The notes under the pieces are model-generated. The model was not told the DNA's origin. It searched no databases and saw nothing but the letters and a program-made list of their open reading frames with translations. The position numbers were made by a program, and so were the translations under genes. From Patagioenas fasciata (Eukaryota; Chordata; Aves; Columbiformes; Columbidae): DNA of 64,000 nt. Shown in pieces: positions 48,411 to 61,920 of the stretch. Numbering within the stretch: position 1 is the first letter of the stretch; each line of letters starts with the position of its first letter. The DNA lies in contig NC_092524.1 in NCBI RefSeq assembly GCF_037038585.1, positions 42,232,001-42,296,000 of the forward strand. The letters run 5' to 3'.

Positions 48411-51400
48411 GAAAAACCACTACATGTTTTATCAGTGTTTACCTCTCCACGCCATAAGCCTGACTTTGGGGTTAACAGGCCCTCACTTGCTGCAGGAAAC
48501 CCTGCCTACGTGCCTGAATAGAAGTAATCAGCTCAGAAACTGGGTAGGTTGCTATGGGAAAACTTGCATTATTTCAGCTTGTTTCTTCTTTCCTCACTGG
48601 AGAAATGCATTCCCAATCTCCAAGCCTGTTTCACTTGTATCTTTTAAAGATGACTAGATTTACTCAACCAGAAAGAAACTCGGGGCAGCAAAGGGATTGC
48701 AAAGTCTATCACTGTTTCAGTTAACTTTTTAAGTTAATATTCAGTGTGGTCCTCAACCTCTGTTCTCTGGGAGTCAAAAAGCTGGTTTCTGTTCTGACTA
48801 AAGCTATTTGGTAACATCAGGACAAAACAGGATCGTTAGTGTTACAGAAGAGAATGCCAATTGCTATCATGACATACTAATACAAAAGGATGCTTTCACA
48901 AAGAAAGATGCTTCAAACAAGACATGCATTAAAACTCCCACAGGGAGCACTAGCAAATGTTAAAGTTCACCTCTTCCTTTGGCATTGCTACAGCCTTCTG
49001 ATTGCTTAATGTCTATTTATATTTAAAGAATGAAAATTAAGTCTTGTTCATTTATGACTGTTCATCCAGATACTCCTGCACACTAAAAAAATTTTATGAG
49101 TTCATTACATCTTTGTATTTAATCCATGTGTTTCTGTTACATAGTGGTGAATAAACTATGTGAGTGAATTATTCCAGGTTTCTGAATTTTTAGTCAGAAT
49201 ATTCACTCAGAAAGAATTGCATGATTTCCATATCTTGGCATTTAAAATTACTTTTTGATATATGGGATGAGACTCCATAGCATTGTATGATAGTTTTTTA
49301 CTGGTGAAGTAGTAATTTGAAACTTGGGGCATTTTTGTAGGGTAGCTGTTCAATCACATTCAGTTAATGTTGTTATTTAAATAATGAACAACCAGGATGC
49401 AGTGAATTCAATATTTTGATATCAACATAGTATTTGTCATTAAAATAATTTAAAAACTACTACTGTAATTTACCAGTTGGAAGATTTCATTGTAAAATGT
49501 TTTCACATTCTCCTTCCTGTCTTCTTTGTGTTTTAACAGCAGCAGAATTAGTTGCCTCATTTCTGTTTAAATTTCTTTCCACTGGTGACTCATTTTCTTC
49601 CCAGGATCAGTGTGTAACTCATCTGGAAGCTTCTGCTAGTCAAGGAAAAGGTATTGAAGTCATCATGAGAATGGTCTTGATAGTACATCCAACAGCTTTG
49701 TAATACGAAGTAAATATTCTCAAGTTTATTTAAAAATGTATTACTCAATGTCCAACACATTCTGCTCTACTCTTCATCTTTTTGAATTATATTTCAGAGT
49801 GAATTTCTTTGAAAAGTGGTTTTGTGTTCATTTTGCCCTTCCTTAATGCTATACGTGAAATCAGATAGGAAATACTATGAATAGAATATCACATCTATTT
49901 TGAAGAGGTGGTCTGAGGAACTTGCCCATCAAAGGATGGAAACGGGCACAGGAAGGTCATTTGATTATTCCACAAATGCAGAATCAGTAGTGGCGTGAAG
50001 GTGTCTGACATGGCTTGTTGTTCATCTGCACAAGGGAGAATGTCAATGACAGCACTCAAGAGCAGGAAGGTCTTTTATGTGCTACTGAAAGCCCTACCTT
50101 CCATTGATATGTTCCATATCATAGTATGATTTTGTTCCCTCTGAAAATGTTTATCAGTGAATGAAAGAACAAGCTTGGGAAAGACAATTATCACATTATA
50201 CTGTCCATCATAAATGACTATTCTAAGCTTAGAGGAATTTTTAGGCTGTTGTAGAACATAGTAGTTTTCATTTCACGAAGAGGCATCTGTAATCCTTGTA
50301 AAATCAAGTTTTCTCAACATAAAGGACGAACAGATCCATTCTTCCATGATGCAGTTTGCCTTTTGCTTTGCAAAATAAATTTGGTTAAGACAGAAGCATC
50401 TGCTCCTGTTTAAGACACTATCAAGGAGTGTAGTTACCAATTAGAAGAAGAATGATGCAGGAAACATCCATGTCATCTTAATTGTATCAGATTTTGGCAA
50501 CTGCAAAGAACATTACCTTCCTAACAGATTGCTCATCTCTCCCTCCCTCTTAGCTTTTCAATTATTTCAAGATTTTTCTGGAAAAAATGTTATCACTTGT
50601 GGCAGGCTCTATAAATAGCATTTAATTCCACAGCTGCTGGGAACACAGACATTTCCAGCATTTTCCACTGTTTCTGCTAGTAGATTTCTGACAGCTAGAA
50701 TATTACTGTCTGTTATTTTCTGTTACTAGGCTCTAGGATAACTGAAGCTCATCACAGTCTTTTTGAATTTATGAGGTAGACCACTTTTTTTTTTCTTTCT
50801 CCTATTTTTTTTTTTTCTTTCCTCCTCTCTTCTGTCCTGAAGCCCTGGCATCTGACCTAAACCAGGTAAATCTCAGAAACTTGTGAAGTGGCTGCTCTCA
50901 AATTTATTTCAGCTGCTTGTTTGGGCTTCCACTCCTCCTTATGGCTGAGTATGTCAGTTATTTATCTCAGATGCAGCTCACAGATTTTCCAAACAGCAAA
51001 ATTAATTTTCATGGACAATGCAGAAAAAACCCCAGTATAATGACATGTAGCTCAAGTAGGCCACACAGTTTGGATGAAACACACCTGGAAAGTCTCCAGA
51101 AATAACTTATTTATTGCAGATTGTTTCCTTACTGGTCTTTTTATTTCAAGTAGTTAACTGATGCTTGATGTCTTGGTTGTTTCTGTTTGGAGAGGACTTT
51201 GTCAATAAAACTGAAATGACTGAGTCGAAGCAGTTTTTATCAAAATAGACTTAGACACAAATGTTTTTCATAGGTTATTTCTTTCCTTGTTTGAACTTTC
51301 ATTCTGCTTTTTCACAACCAAGTAGATGTTTAAGTGCAAAAAAGGTGTTCCAATCAAAACTAAATGGTAGCTGAATTTAATAAATCAGTCACTAATTTTG

Positions 51401-54400
51401 ACCATTACCTTATCATATTATAATACCAAGATAGATATATTATATCCTTTGTATTTAGTTAGAATCTTCCACTAACTTGTTGAATTATAGTTATCCTGTG
51501 GTTTTGAATCACACTACTATTTCTTGGAAGCCTTGTTTCTGCTCCTCAAAACTGTAAATGTCCATAAGAAAAGAAAGAAAAAAAGTAGATCCAAATAAAT
51601 TCCACTCTCCACAGAGTGGTTAAATGATGGGCTGAAATGTGCAAACCCCGTGGTATTTAATAGCATCATTTTTCATATTGCTTTGGTTTCATCTAAATCT
51701 ATGTCTAAAGACTTTTACTATACTTGCAATGTACTGAAGTGACCCCTTGGCATGAAAGGTATAGAAATAGGTACCGGTATAATGATTGGTAAAGCATTTG
51801 TCTTTTAGTAAGTGAAACTGCACTTCTGTACTGTTAATTTTGAAGAAGCAGTGGATGTTTCAGCAGCAGAAAAGATAAGGCCCTTAGTTCTGAGAAAGTA
51901 ATTTAGGTCCAGTGTTATTTCATATGCACTATGGCCTGTCAGAACTAATTTCAAGTCAGTAGAGTCATGTGAGTGTGTACCGTGAGGGTCGAATAAAACA
52001 TGTAAATTGGAATTCAACAGCTGATTAAGCAGAGCTTGCAATGCATGAGGTAAGAGATACCTTAACTGTAATTCACCATGGTCCCAGTCTAGACCAGCAT
52101 AAGCCAATGAAGGATGCTAAGGACAGGAATGTGTCTTACATCTTGTACTAGTCAAATAATTTGCACATGTTGTGCAAGTCAGAATTCTGTGGGTTTTTTT
52201 CTTCCAGTGCCATGTTCTATATGAAGAGGTTGCAGAATATTGGTTTACATCTATTGTATGTGCACGTGATCAGTTTTCTGAAAACCTGGCTGCTTGATGT
52301 ATGAATAAATCATGTGTACTGAATCTGAAGCCTCATGCCCGAGGGAGAATAATTTCCTTGTATTTGGTAAGAGAAAGTCATAGGAGTGGTTTTTCTTCCA
52401 TGCACATATGGTTGCAGAAATCCTAAACCAAGTGAGAGCTCTAATACCTGCTCCTTTTTGGAAATGGCCTCTAAAGTCAAGCAAGCACCTTAAGTAGAAC
52501 TTCATGTTCTGGGTGGAGCTTGCTGAATTGCTCTAGTTGAATTCTACTTTCTGTATTTTTTTTTTAATTAATATAGTGGTTTGAATCTGAGCCTGAGCCT
52601 TCCCAAGTGATTATCTTAAAAGCTTGGGTTACTGTAGTGTCTGTAAAATAATGTTTTTTCCATCTCCCTGAACAAAAACAAGTTTTGAGGCAAAAAGCCA
52701 ATATTCTAATTCATGCTGAAAACCTGTATTCTTCTGAAATACTGTTAGTAGAATCATCACAGTTGCATGGTTTAGTGAACTGTAGGAGGTTGGCAGCAGC
52801 AAGTATCTAAGCTGAAACTCTCTAGAAACTATTTCAGAATAAGAGTGTAAATAAAAACATGTAATCAGTATGTTAACTAATGATAAAATTAAGGTACGAT
52901 CCTGAAAAACTCAATTAAAGGAAGTGATAGACTGATGGAATTTCTCAAAATAAAAGCCCTAAATAAAAATAAATACAAAAATAATTCTCTGGTTTTGTCG
53001 TTTAGTATGAGGAGCAGAGGAATTAGAGGATTATGCTTGTTAAATGTTTCATAGGGGCTTGAGAAAACAGTTTAACATGTTTTAGCTTTTTAAGCCTTTT
53101 AAGTTCCTCTGAAATTCTTGGTTTAGTTGATAAACTTATAAGTGTCATAAAAGAAATTCCATTTAACATGTATTTCAAACCTAGAAAGTGGTGACATCTG
53201 GTGAGGGGGACTCTTATGAAATTTCAATCCCAATTTCCAGACTAAAAGCTACATATAACAAACAGAATTGCTATCTAAGGTTAGGAACGTACATATAGAA
53301 CCACATTATTTTGCATAAATTCAATCATTGCATACTTAAAAATATTATTGTAAGCACACCTGAGATTACAATCATTATTTATCTTCATGTACAGTGCACA
53401 CAATTTTCTAATGACCACATCTTATTTTTCTACTTTTTAGTAGTTTTCCATTATAACTTTTTCTGGATGTAAAAAATATCAAACACATTCCTGCATGCAT
53501 ATAGTTCATTTTATACTAAATTGGAAGACCATACAGAATAAGAAAATCTGGAGTAAAACAATGAACAATAACACTGAAAATAATTGGTCTTATTTCTGGA
53601 TAAATGAATGTTTCTCTATTCTGCCCATTTATACTCTTCCTCTTTCATGTACTGTACACATACCTGGTAATAGGATGAAAAAGTCACTGAATTGGAAATA
53701 CATGTAATTACATACACTGACTTGAAATTTAACCAAAGAGAAATGCTAGTTGGCATCAGTATTTCAGTTGTTTAGAATGTATTAAGATCCTACAGTTTCT
53801 GTAGGTGCTTTATCTAAAATTTAAATTGCATATCCCTTTGAATGGATGTCCTGTGTACTGTTTTATGTCATCTCTGTTTATTGATTCCTGTTATTGTTCT
53901 TTACAATTATAATAAGAAACTTAGGTGAGTCAAACAGATTTACCAAACATATACACCATAGAAGTGCAGAGAACAAGGAGTCTGCATGTTGTTTACTCAC
54001 AAAATATGCTGGTGCAAACATTTTACTGCCTGCTGGTGGCAGCAGACAGGGCAAGATCCATCATTCTCAAGCTACTCTTGCAAAGTAAGTTATATCTTAA
54101 AATCCTATTTGGGCTTGTATGATTATTTCTGGCTCTGGAAAATTAAAATATAAATCCGTGGTTGTATTTCCCGTAGAATCCTCTGTGCTTGAGAGCACCA
54201 AGAAAAGTCTTGGAACATGATGCCATGTGAACCTTTTCTATCAGAAAAAACAAACAAACAAACAAAAAACCAAATGAACAACCAGAACTGTCAGACAGTG
54301 CAGACAACGAAGACAATGCTTTGTGGTTGTTTTGTTTGTTTGTTGTTGAGTCCAAGAAATATACAAACCTGTTTATTCCCAGGTACAAGTAGCTTTCCTA

Positions 54401-55550
54401 GCAAGAAGTTGCCATCCTTCTCTTTTGTGCCACTTCACAGGTGACTATATTGATCAAGTTGCAATCTACTGTGCAGGTGCTCTAGTTCTGTGATATCTGT
54501 TCTTCTAGTGCAAGCTGGTCAGGACCCATTGTGCAAGGCCAGCTTTGAGATAGTCTTTTTGGAGTATTTTAAGGTGATCTCTGCACCATTGTCATCTGTC
54601 TGGTCTCACTGAAAAATACTGTCTTTGGTCTATTATCATAGAACCAGTCACACAAGAGCCAAAATTATCAGGGAAGGCAGGAAAAAAGAAAAAAGGTATC
54701 CAGAGAAAGTAGGTCAGAGGTCAGAGTCCTTGTTCCTTATGGCAGAACTCCAAGCTTTAAATCTATACCCTTTCCTTGCCGAATCAGAATCCACCTCCCA
54801 CACAGAGAGAATTGATGCTTCAAGCCATATCTTCCAGAATTCCTGTGCTGTCTCTTAACTACAGTTGCAACAACATCTAACCCACCTTAAATAGCCTTAG
54901 AATATAGGTAGGTGCCTCCTGTGATAACAAACTACCATAAACAGTGAAAACATCCTTGCAATTTTATAGATGATGCTGAATAGTATGGATTTTTCCCCAC
55001 TCTGCTTGCCTGCAGGAAGTAAAGAGTTCTTCCTCATAGCAATTTGTAGTTCAGCTTTAAAACAAAATTTGTACCCATACTTATTTGCAATTTAGGGGAT
55101 TGCAGAAGTATCTTACCACTTCATTGTGTGGGACTTAGAAAAAAAGTATGTCTTGAAAGATTAAGAAAGGAATATTTTTCTCCTGAAGAACAACTCCTGC
55201 CTATTCGTTTTTTGTTTGATGCTTTTATGTTTGTGGTTGTATTCTCTGAAGCCTGAATATTTTGACATGTGGATGTTGATTATGAGAGTACCATCAGGCA
55301 GAACACTGAATGTTTATATTTTACTAAACCTTCATTCTGATGTTATGCTCTTGCTGAATTTTTTCTGGCAGAATTGTGCCACAAATTCTTATTTGTGAAT
55401 TTCTGTTACTGTTACCTGCAGATAAGCTAACAGATAACCCTCCTCATTTCACTGGGGGTAAAGTGCCTCCTTTCACCTTGGCAGACCTATAAGGTGCCAC
55501 GGCTATATGTGCTCAAGGTAGGACAAGCTCTCACATTGGTATAGATGAAT
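48411..55550. other. Non-coding unique DNA
   Basis: No gene was recognised. The stretch is AT-rich with short homopolymers (T-rich at 50786-50820) and an AAAC/CAAA run (54245-54275). A CTGCTGGTGGCAGC core near 54040 resembles part of a CTCF site but lacks key bases. Confidence 0.5.
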
Positions 55551-55830
55551 TTATGGGGTAATTGTGGCACAACGATACACTAATTCATGCTGATAAGCAG
55601 TGGTCTTAGGTGTTAACCTGCTAGAAGCTTTTTTTCCTCCTAGAACTGTCAGAATAATAATAAAAAAGCCCCTCTTATTTCTGCTTGCATCTTTTCCTCT
55701 TGTTTCACCCAAGTTAAACTGTATTTTAGATTGACTGTCCTTCCTATTACTCTCATCACTTGCTTTTTTAATATATTCACCAAGATCTTTTTGTCTTGTA
55801 GCCATATTTAAGCTCCTCATTTTCTTGGAG
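55551..55830 (-). mobile_element. Possible ancient CR1 ORF2 remnant (region before the reverse transcriptase)
   Basis: The minus-strand frame has the pattern QFNLGE...GKDASRNKRGFF, with DLGEYIKKASDESNRKDS before it. CR1 proteins have a lysine/arginine-rich linker ending in NKKGFYKYI-like sequence between endonuclease and reverse transcriptase, and this resembles it. The match is short, the frame starts at a non-ATG codon in the ORF prediction, and there is no flanking confirmation. It could also be chance. Confidence 0.35.
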
Positions 55831-56129
55831 CTCCTGATGACCTTCTTTTATTTTTTTTTCCTCTGGCCTGTAGTCCTTGCATTTTTGCTTTATCCATGCT
55901 TTTCACAACACTGTCTGCTTTCTTTTATCTCCTGGTCAAATGTTCAGCACTTGGAATTTAAAAGCCACCTTCAAAAACATGCTTGGGATCCTTTATCCCT
56001 GATCTTTCCAAGATACATATGTTCTTCAAGGATTGAGTTTCTTTGGAAGAATCCAGTGCAAAAATCTGAAGTTTTCCTGTGAAACGTTTCAGTCACTTTT
56101 ATAGCTTCTTCAAGACAGTATCTCTTCAG

Positions 56130-56195
56130 AAAAACAAAACCAAACAAAACCCCAAAATAAAAAAAAAACCCAAACCAAAACAGAAACAAACAACC
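56130..56195 (+). repeat. A+C-only low-complexity tract
   Basis: Runs of A broken by CC and C, with CCAAAC and CAAAA units. Confidence 0.8.
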
Positions 56196-58847
56196 TCCCC
56201 AACTTACTGGAAGTACTTTTTTCATTAATGGAGAGTACAAGAGTTTGGGTTTGCCCTTAACACCATGAATAGCTCAGGTATTGGCATGCACCTATATGAA
56301 GGGGATAAAGGGGCAGAGTGATTTTTTTTCTTCTGTTTTATTTTTGTTTTTGCTGTTGTTTTTCTAGTTTCATTCTTCCATTGTAAAAGATTGTCCCAGG
56401 GGAACAAAGGTGCTTCCTTTTTGGTTTTTCTTCTTCCAGGATTGTGCTTTAAACAGCGTGTGCTAGAACTATCATTTCTCTCCTGGAGCACATATGATAT
56501 ATAACACATGTACAGAGCTACCCAAAGCATCAGTGTTAATGCTGAACTGCTAATATTACAATTATTATGTTAATATCTTACAGCTAGTTAAAGTTTTGAA
56601 GCAATAATTCTGTGCCTTAAAGTTTCAGAACCAACAAAATTTGGTGTATCTGATCAAGTTTATGGTAAAAGAAAGCAGTGTTATGTAACTGAGTGTCTTA
56701 GAAGATGAAAAACTGTTGTGCCTGAATTTTCCATTTTCAGCTGTGATAGCCCTTGAAAACCTGCTTTCTTATTTCTTTCATTTTATTGACTTCTGTGAAG
56801 TTGGTCTTAGTTAAACAATAATCAAAGAGGGATCAGTATCAGACTTACTGTCCGTAACAGTGCTGGTAGATAGTCTTTGTACATATTACATAGTTGTGGA
56901 CTCATAAAAGTGTATGAGATTGAAACTTGAGAGAATTTGATACTGAAAAAATGTCTTGGACACTACCAGCATTGTTGAAACTAATTTTTTAATTTTAAGT
57001 TCTGAAATTGACAATGTTTTTACGTTTGGCTAGAGTCCAGGTGCAAAATGAAGTTGGACACCTGCTTGAACACTGTTTAGAGACTGTTTTATCATATAGC
57101 TTTTCTCCCAGAATTTGTAAGGTATAATGAGATGAGAAAATAATTTTTTGGATTGTATTCAAAAGGGAGGGGTGATGGTGAAACTTGAAAGCTCTGATTA
57201 CAGAAATAGTATTGTATGTGGAGAAAATGAAGTTGTCTCTGTCATTTAGTGTAATCCAGAAACAATAATTCTGCACCGGGGTTGGTGCTTTCTGATGCTT
57301 TGAGTCAATCATAACTGACCTTGTAAAATTGCACAATAGAAAGGAAGGGGTTAAAGCAACTGTACTCATTATCTTGGGTAACGGTGTCAATCAGCTCTTA
57401 GCACAGCATGACTGGATATCTATTTTTAGGTGACCAGTAAGTCAACATCAAGGGTCAGGATTTTATCCAAGCAGCGGTTAAGCGAGTTTGCAGAATAGTT
57501 GCTGAAGCCATGGGTCACACTTGTAGTATGAGAAGTCTCTTATTTTCGTATCTATTAAAAAATAATCCCCAAAAGGAAGAAAACTTTTTACAATACATGA
57601 TTACCATGATAACTGAATGTCTGACACAACTGAATGTACACATTTGATAATGTATTATTGCTATTAGATAGTACCAGGAACCAAAAAAATAGAACAGAAC
57701 CCTTCAGTATGACTCAGTACAAAAAAGACCAATTTGTGCTCCACAGAATTTAGTCTATTTCTATTAATCCCGAAATTGAGATTAAAAGCAATGGCATTCT
57801 TCTAGATAAGGTCTGAAAAATATTATCTTTAACAGCTAAATTATTTATTGTTAAAGTTTACGTGATAGTGAAATTTTGCAGGTCCGCTAGCCACAGTGTG
57901 TTGTCTCATATAATACAGAATACTGATTTCCAAAATGCATCAGGGTCTCTGGTCTCAGCACCTGCATAGTTCATTATTCCAAAAAGTGGCAGTTTCTTAA
58001 AAAAAAAATCTTTATTTATTACAATTATTAAAATTTAGTGTAACAAAGCTAGTTTCAGAAATCACAGTGTGTTTCATGGCTATTTTGATCTATTTTATCA
58101 CTAGGATGAGGGCTGGGACAGCTTTAATGCCTGAAGTTGCATTGTTGAGTCTGATATATTAATATTGTGTCCTGAAGAATTCTTCAGGTAGATTCTTCCT
58201 TCTTTCTTCCTCCTTCTGTTCTTTTGTACTGAGAGACTGAACATCCAGTACTGCACTACCTATAACACATCTAATACTGTTTTAATTTAGGGAACAAGCC
58301 CCAAGATGATCCTGAATGATCACTAGAGAAAGGTAGAAGACTTGCATTGTAGTTAGAAGCTGGCTGCAACCGACATACTTTGTACAGTATATATGAGAGG
58401 AAAAGAAATGATAGTGTTTGAAAATGGGCTAAAATAACCTTGCCTAGTTCTTCTTGTCTGATCTGTTATGAGGTCACATTGCTTGATACAAGTAATTAAT
58501 TTCTCAAAATCATCTTCCGTAATAAAAAGGACTGAACTTGTTTAGCCTCTGGATAATTTTTACTAAAATAATGTTAAGATTTCTCCTAACTGATTAGCAT
58601 GTATTTGTTATGAAACTGGAGCACGAAATGACATCGAAATGTATTATTCTTATTTTCCTTAACTTTGAGATAAGACTTACAGTACTGGCTTTAAGGTAAC
58701 TCCCAGGAAAAAGAGGAGGACTGGTTGGAAGTTTGCAGTGAAATTTGTTTGCATCAGAACACTTCTTTTCAGCAAATAACTGGCAGTTAAAATCAAAATG
58801 TTCTTTGTTCTTTTCTGTTTTGGAGGAGAAAAGGATTTTTTTGTTTG

Positions 58848-58865
58848 TTTTTTTTTTTTTTTTTT
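58848..58865 (+). repeat. Poly-T homopolymer (18 T)
   Basis: T18 preceded by TTTGTTTG. Confidence 0.85.
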
Positions 58866-61564
58866 AGTGGTCAGGAAAAAAGCAAACTAAAATAACAGCT
58901 GAAATCTGGATCAAATGAAATTTTGAACAAAGGAAGAAAGCTGTTGCCTTCCCCTCCTCGCCCTGTCCCAAATCATGTTAAAAGCAATTTAATGGATCCA
59001 AGAATTCGAAGAGGTTATTTATGGGAAATTTTTGATGGGAAGATTTTTCTATCTCACATTTACAGTTGTGGATCAAGTCTCGTAGAATCATTCAGCTTTC
59101 AGTTAAAAACATCCTGATCCCAGTCACCAGGTAAATATACAATGAAAGAAGCAAACTTAAAGTAGGGTTCTGTGAGTGATTTGAAAATATATTTTCAGGT
59201 AGCTGGAATTAAAATAGTGTTTTTTAGTTATTAATAGATGTTGAGTTTTACCCAGAGTTTGAAATAAGGAAGTTCCCTTTAATGCACAATTGAAGTAAAA
59301 TTTAGTGTTGCAGAATAAGTGGACTTCCATCTATTTCAGCAGCAGCAGCTCCTAGGCAGGTACCAATCTATTATAGCTGTGTTTAGAGGATTAAGAGTAA
59401 ACTTGTTTGGAGCTGGGGAAGGTTGGTACTAATGTACTGCACCACTGGCTTGATGCAGGCCTTGTGCCCATCAGTGGACAAACACTTCAAGAAAGTGGCA
59501 CACACAGATAAGAAATGAAACGAAATGCCATGTCTATAAATAGTTGGGTTTTTTTAGGGAGTGGAAATAATGTTTGGTATTTTGATGGTGATTAATTTTT
59601 CTAAAACCTTCTCAGTGACAGAAGAGCTTAAGATCATGTCCATACAAATGCATACAAACAATTGCGGATTCTTTCTGCTCTCCTTCCTGACTGGACATTG
59701 GTCAGACTTGAAAATGCAGTCAAGGACCTGTGGTGGTGTAGATGCAAGCAAATAAACAGATCCTCTATGAAAAAGCTCTGAATGTTCTCACCTGTGTCTC
59801 ACTGCCTCTGCATAATTAAAGACCATTTAAAATCCAGCCAAGATTAATCTTTAATTTGTTGTCTTCCAATTTAAAAAATGATTCACATTATGTCTTTGAA
59901 AAAAAAAAAATTGAAACAAGGGGCCATCTTCTTGCTAGAATAATTATTTTGCATCCTTTACCATCTGAATTTTGTAGTTGGTGAAGGGAAAAATTATGTT
60001 ATGATTGCAAATGCTTTGCTCACTACTGACCACTAGAATGACAAAAATAGCCTTATCCCAGGGAAATTCAAAAAGTCACCCAAAACCCAACAACTACCGC
60101 TCAAATGTATGTTGAAGAACCAGTATATGAAAGTTGCCACTGTATAAATCTTTTGTGTACTGCTGATGTTCTAGAGTGAAAATGAGGACAACAAAAGCCT
60201 CAGGTGGTGTAGGGCAGTTAGCTAATAAAGGATGCTGAAGTAATGATGCATTAATATGAAGCAGCTAATTTGTCTTTGTCCATCTTACTGCTAATCTCTT
60301 TGCACCACATCACCTCCCAGTCGCTGTTCCTTACTGCAGGGCAAACCTGCACCAAATCAGAAATGGCCAGAAAACACAACTATTCATCCCAATGTGTTTG
60401 ATTCTTTGAATGCATTGCTCTGTCTGTATGAGTCTGGCACTACACAATTGTTTTCAATGTCTGTACATGTAGTGTAGAATTTTTTGCTGACATGTCTCAT
60501 AACAGCTGTCTAATGGGATCATTTCCAGCTAGTGTCTCTGCCTTTTTTGTATGTGAGAGCATAAAATGATATGAGCTGAAGTGTATAAACTTTATGCACT
60601 GTTTCAGGCAAGTCTTCACTATATTTCACAGTGTTCACATTTTTACATAAGCATATCTATATCGAAATGGATTTAGATCGGGGACTTGGAGTTTGCTGAA
60701 GCAGCTGAAGGCACTGAATAAACAGAGGGCTTGAGAGAGGTGGATCCAGGCCAGTTTGTTGTTTGAAATTTTCAGTTATGCTTTCTTTAAAAGAAAGTTG
60801 TTTATAGGTTAAGGTCCTTTGTTGAGTTGTTCCTGAAAGGAAGACCTGAACAGTGTCCTGCTTGGATCTTCCAGCTCCTCCTTTGGAGGAGTGTATGCAA
60901 AAACCATGGCAAGTAGAACGGCTGAGACAGCCTCTTAGGTATATAAAGTTACTGGGCAAATGACTGAGACCCTGGGAAGATTTGTCGTCTACCACTTTAA
61001 AGACCTTTGGGCGAAAAGAACACAGGAAATGTAATGACTGCTTCCACTGACAAGGTTTGGGGTTCTTTTGAAGAACGAAGAGACCTAGATTGTGAAAACC
61101 AGCAACATTGAAAGTTTCTGGATAGCATGGTCATAAGTGGTATTTTATGACCTCCATTCTATCCTACTACATCACCTTTTTTCAAGGCTGAAAGTCTCAG
61201 CCTGTTCAGTTTTCATTTGAACAGAGGCAATGACATACTCCTGTTCGTCCTTCAGATTGCCTTTTTTCAACCCTTTTCCAGCTTTACTGTGTTCCCTTTA
61301 TGATGAGAGGAACAGAATTGCACATAAAATGCCAGACATGTACAAGGGAAGTATATAGTGATGTAGTGATTTTTTTTTTCCTGCTTTATTTTCTGTTCCT
61401 TTGCTAAATGTTCCTAAAGTTTTATTTTCTTTTTGACTGCTATTGACTGTTAAGCTGATGGTTTTTATTGAACTTTGGTAGTTTTCCTTCCAAGACATTG
61501 CTTTTGAGTAGCAACGTTCATCTTGAGCCCATTCTACACATGCAACTAGGACTGTTTGGTGTTG

Positions 61565-61648
61565 CGTTTGTTTTGTTTGGGTTTTTTATTTGTTTGTTTG
61601 TTTTTGTTGTTGTTGTTTTTTGTTTGTTTGTTTTACTTTTTTTTTTCC
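61565..61648 (+). repeat. T/G composite simple repeat inside ancient LINE
   Basis: TTTG, GTT and T-run units resemble the tracts at 16998, 20438 and 35384. Because it lies in an ancient LINE, it must have expanded after that insertion. Confidence 0.85.
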
Positions 61649-61901
61649 TGTTTCATATACATAACTTCATTTTTGCCTATAATGAGTTTAATCTGGTTTG
61701 GTTTAAATTTGTCTCAGGTATTTCAGTACCTTCTGCAGATGTTTTCACTTGATGGTTCACACATTTTTCAGGTTATTTATCCGTTTATTGAGAAGAACAG
61801 TACCTAGCAGAGGTTTTTGTGAAACTCTCCTTGTGATCTCTGTCTCTATTTGTTCATCATTCCACTGTCAATTTATTGCTACTGTTTCCAGCATTTTACT
61901 C

Positions 61902-61920
61902 TTTTTTTTTTTTTTTTTTT
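61902..61920 (+). repeat. Poly-T homopolymer (19 T)
   Basis: Nineteen T residues inside the ancient LINE remnant. Confidence 0.85.

Larger units (their letters stand above)
55831..61185. other. Non-coding unique DNA with simple repeats
   Basis: No gene was recognised. An A+C-only tract (56130-56195) is followed 130 bases later by a T-rich GTTT tract (56323-56365). T18 lies at 58848-58865. The 131-codon (56995-57390) and 112-codon (60657-60995) minus-strand frames begin at TTG and GTG, have no domains, and are of a length expected by chance in AT-rich DNA of this size. Confidence 0.5.

Noticed and set aside
54030..54055. CTCF-like CTGCTGGTGGCAGC
   Set aside because: Key adenines of the core are replaced by T; a weak match.
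56995..57390. 131-codon minus-strand open frame
   Set aside because: It starts at TTG, has no recognisable domain, and a frame of this length is expected by chance in 64 kb of AT-rich DNA read in six frames.
60657..60995. 112-codon minus-strand open frame
   Set aside because: GTG start, no domain, no conserved context; consistent with chance.
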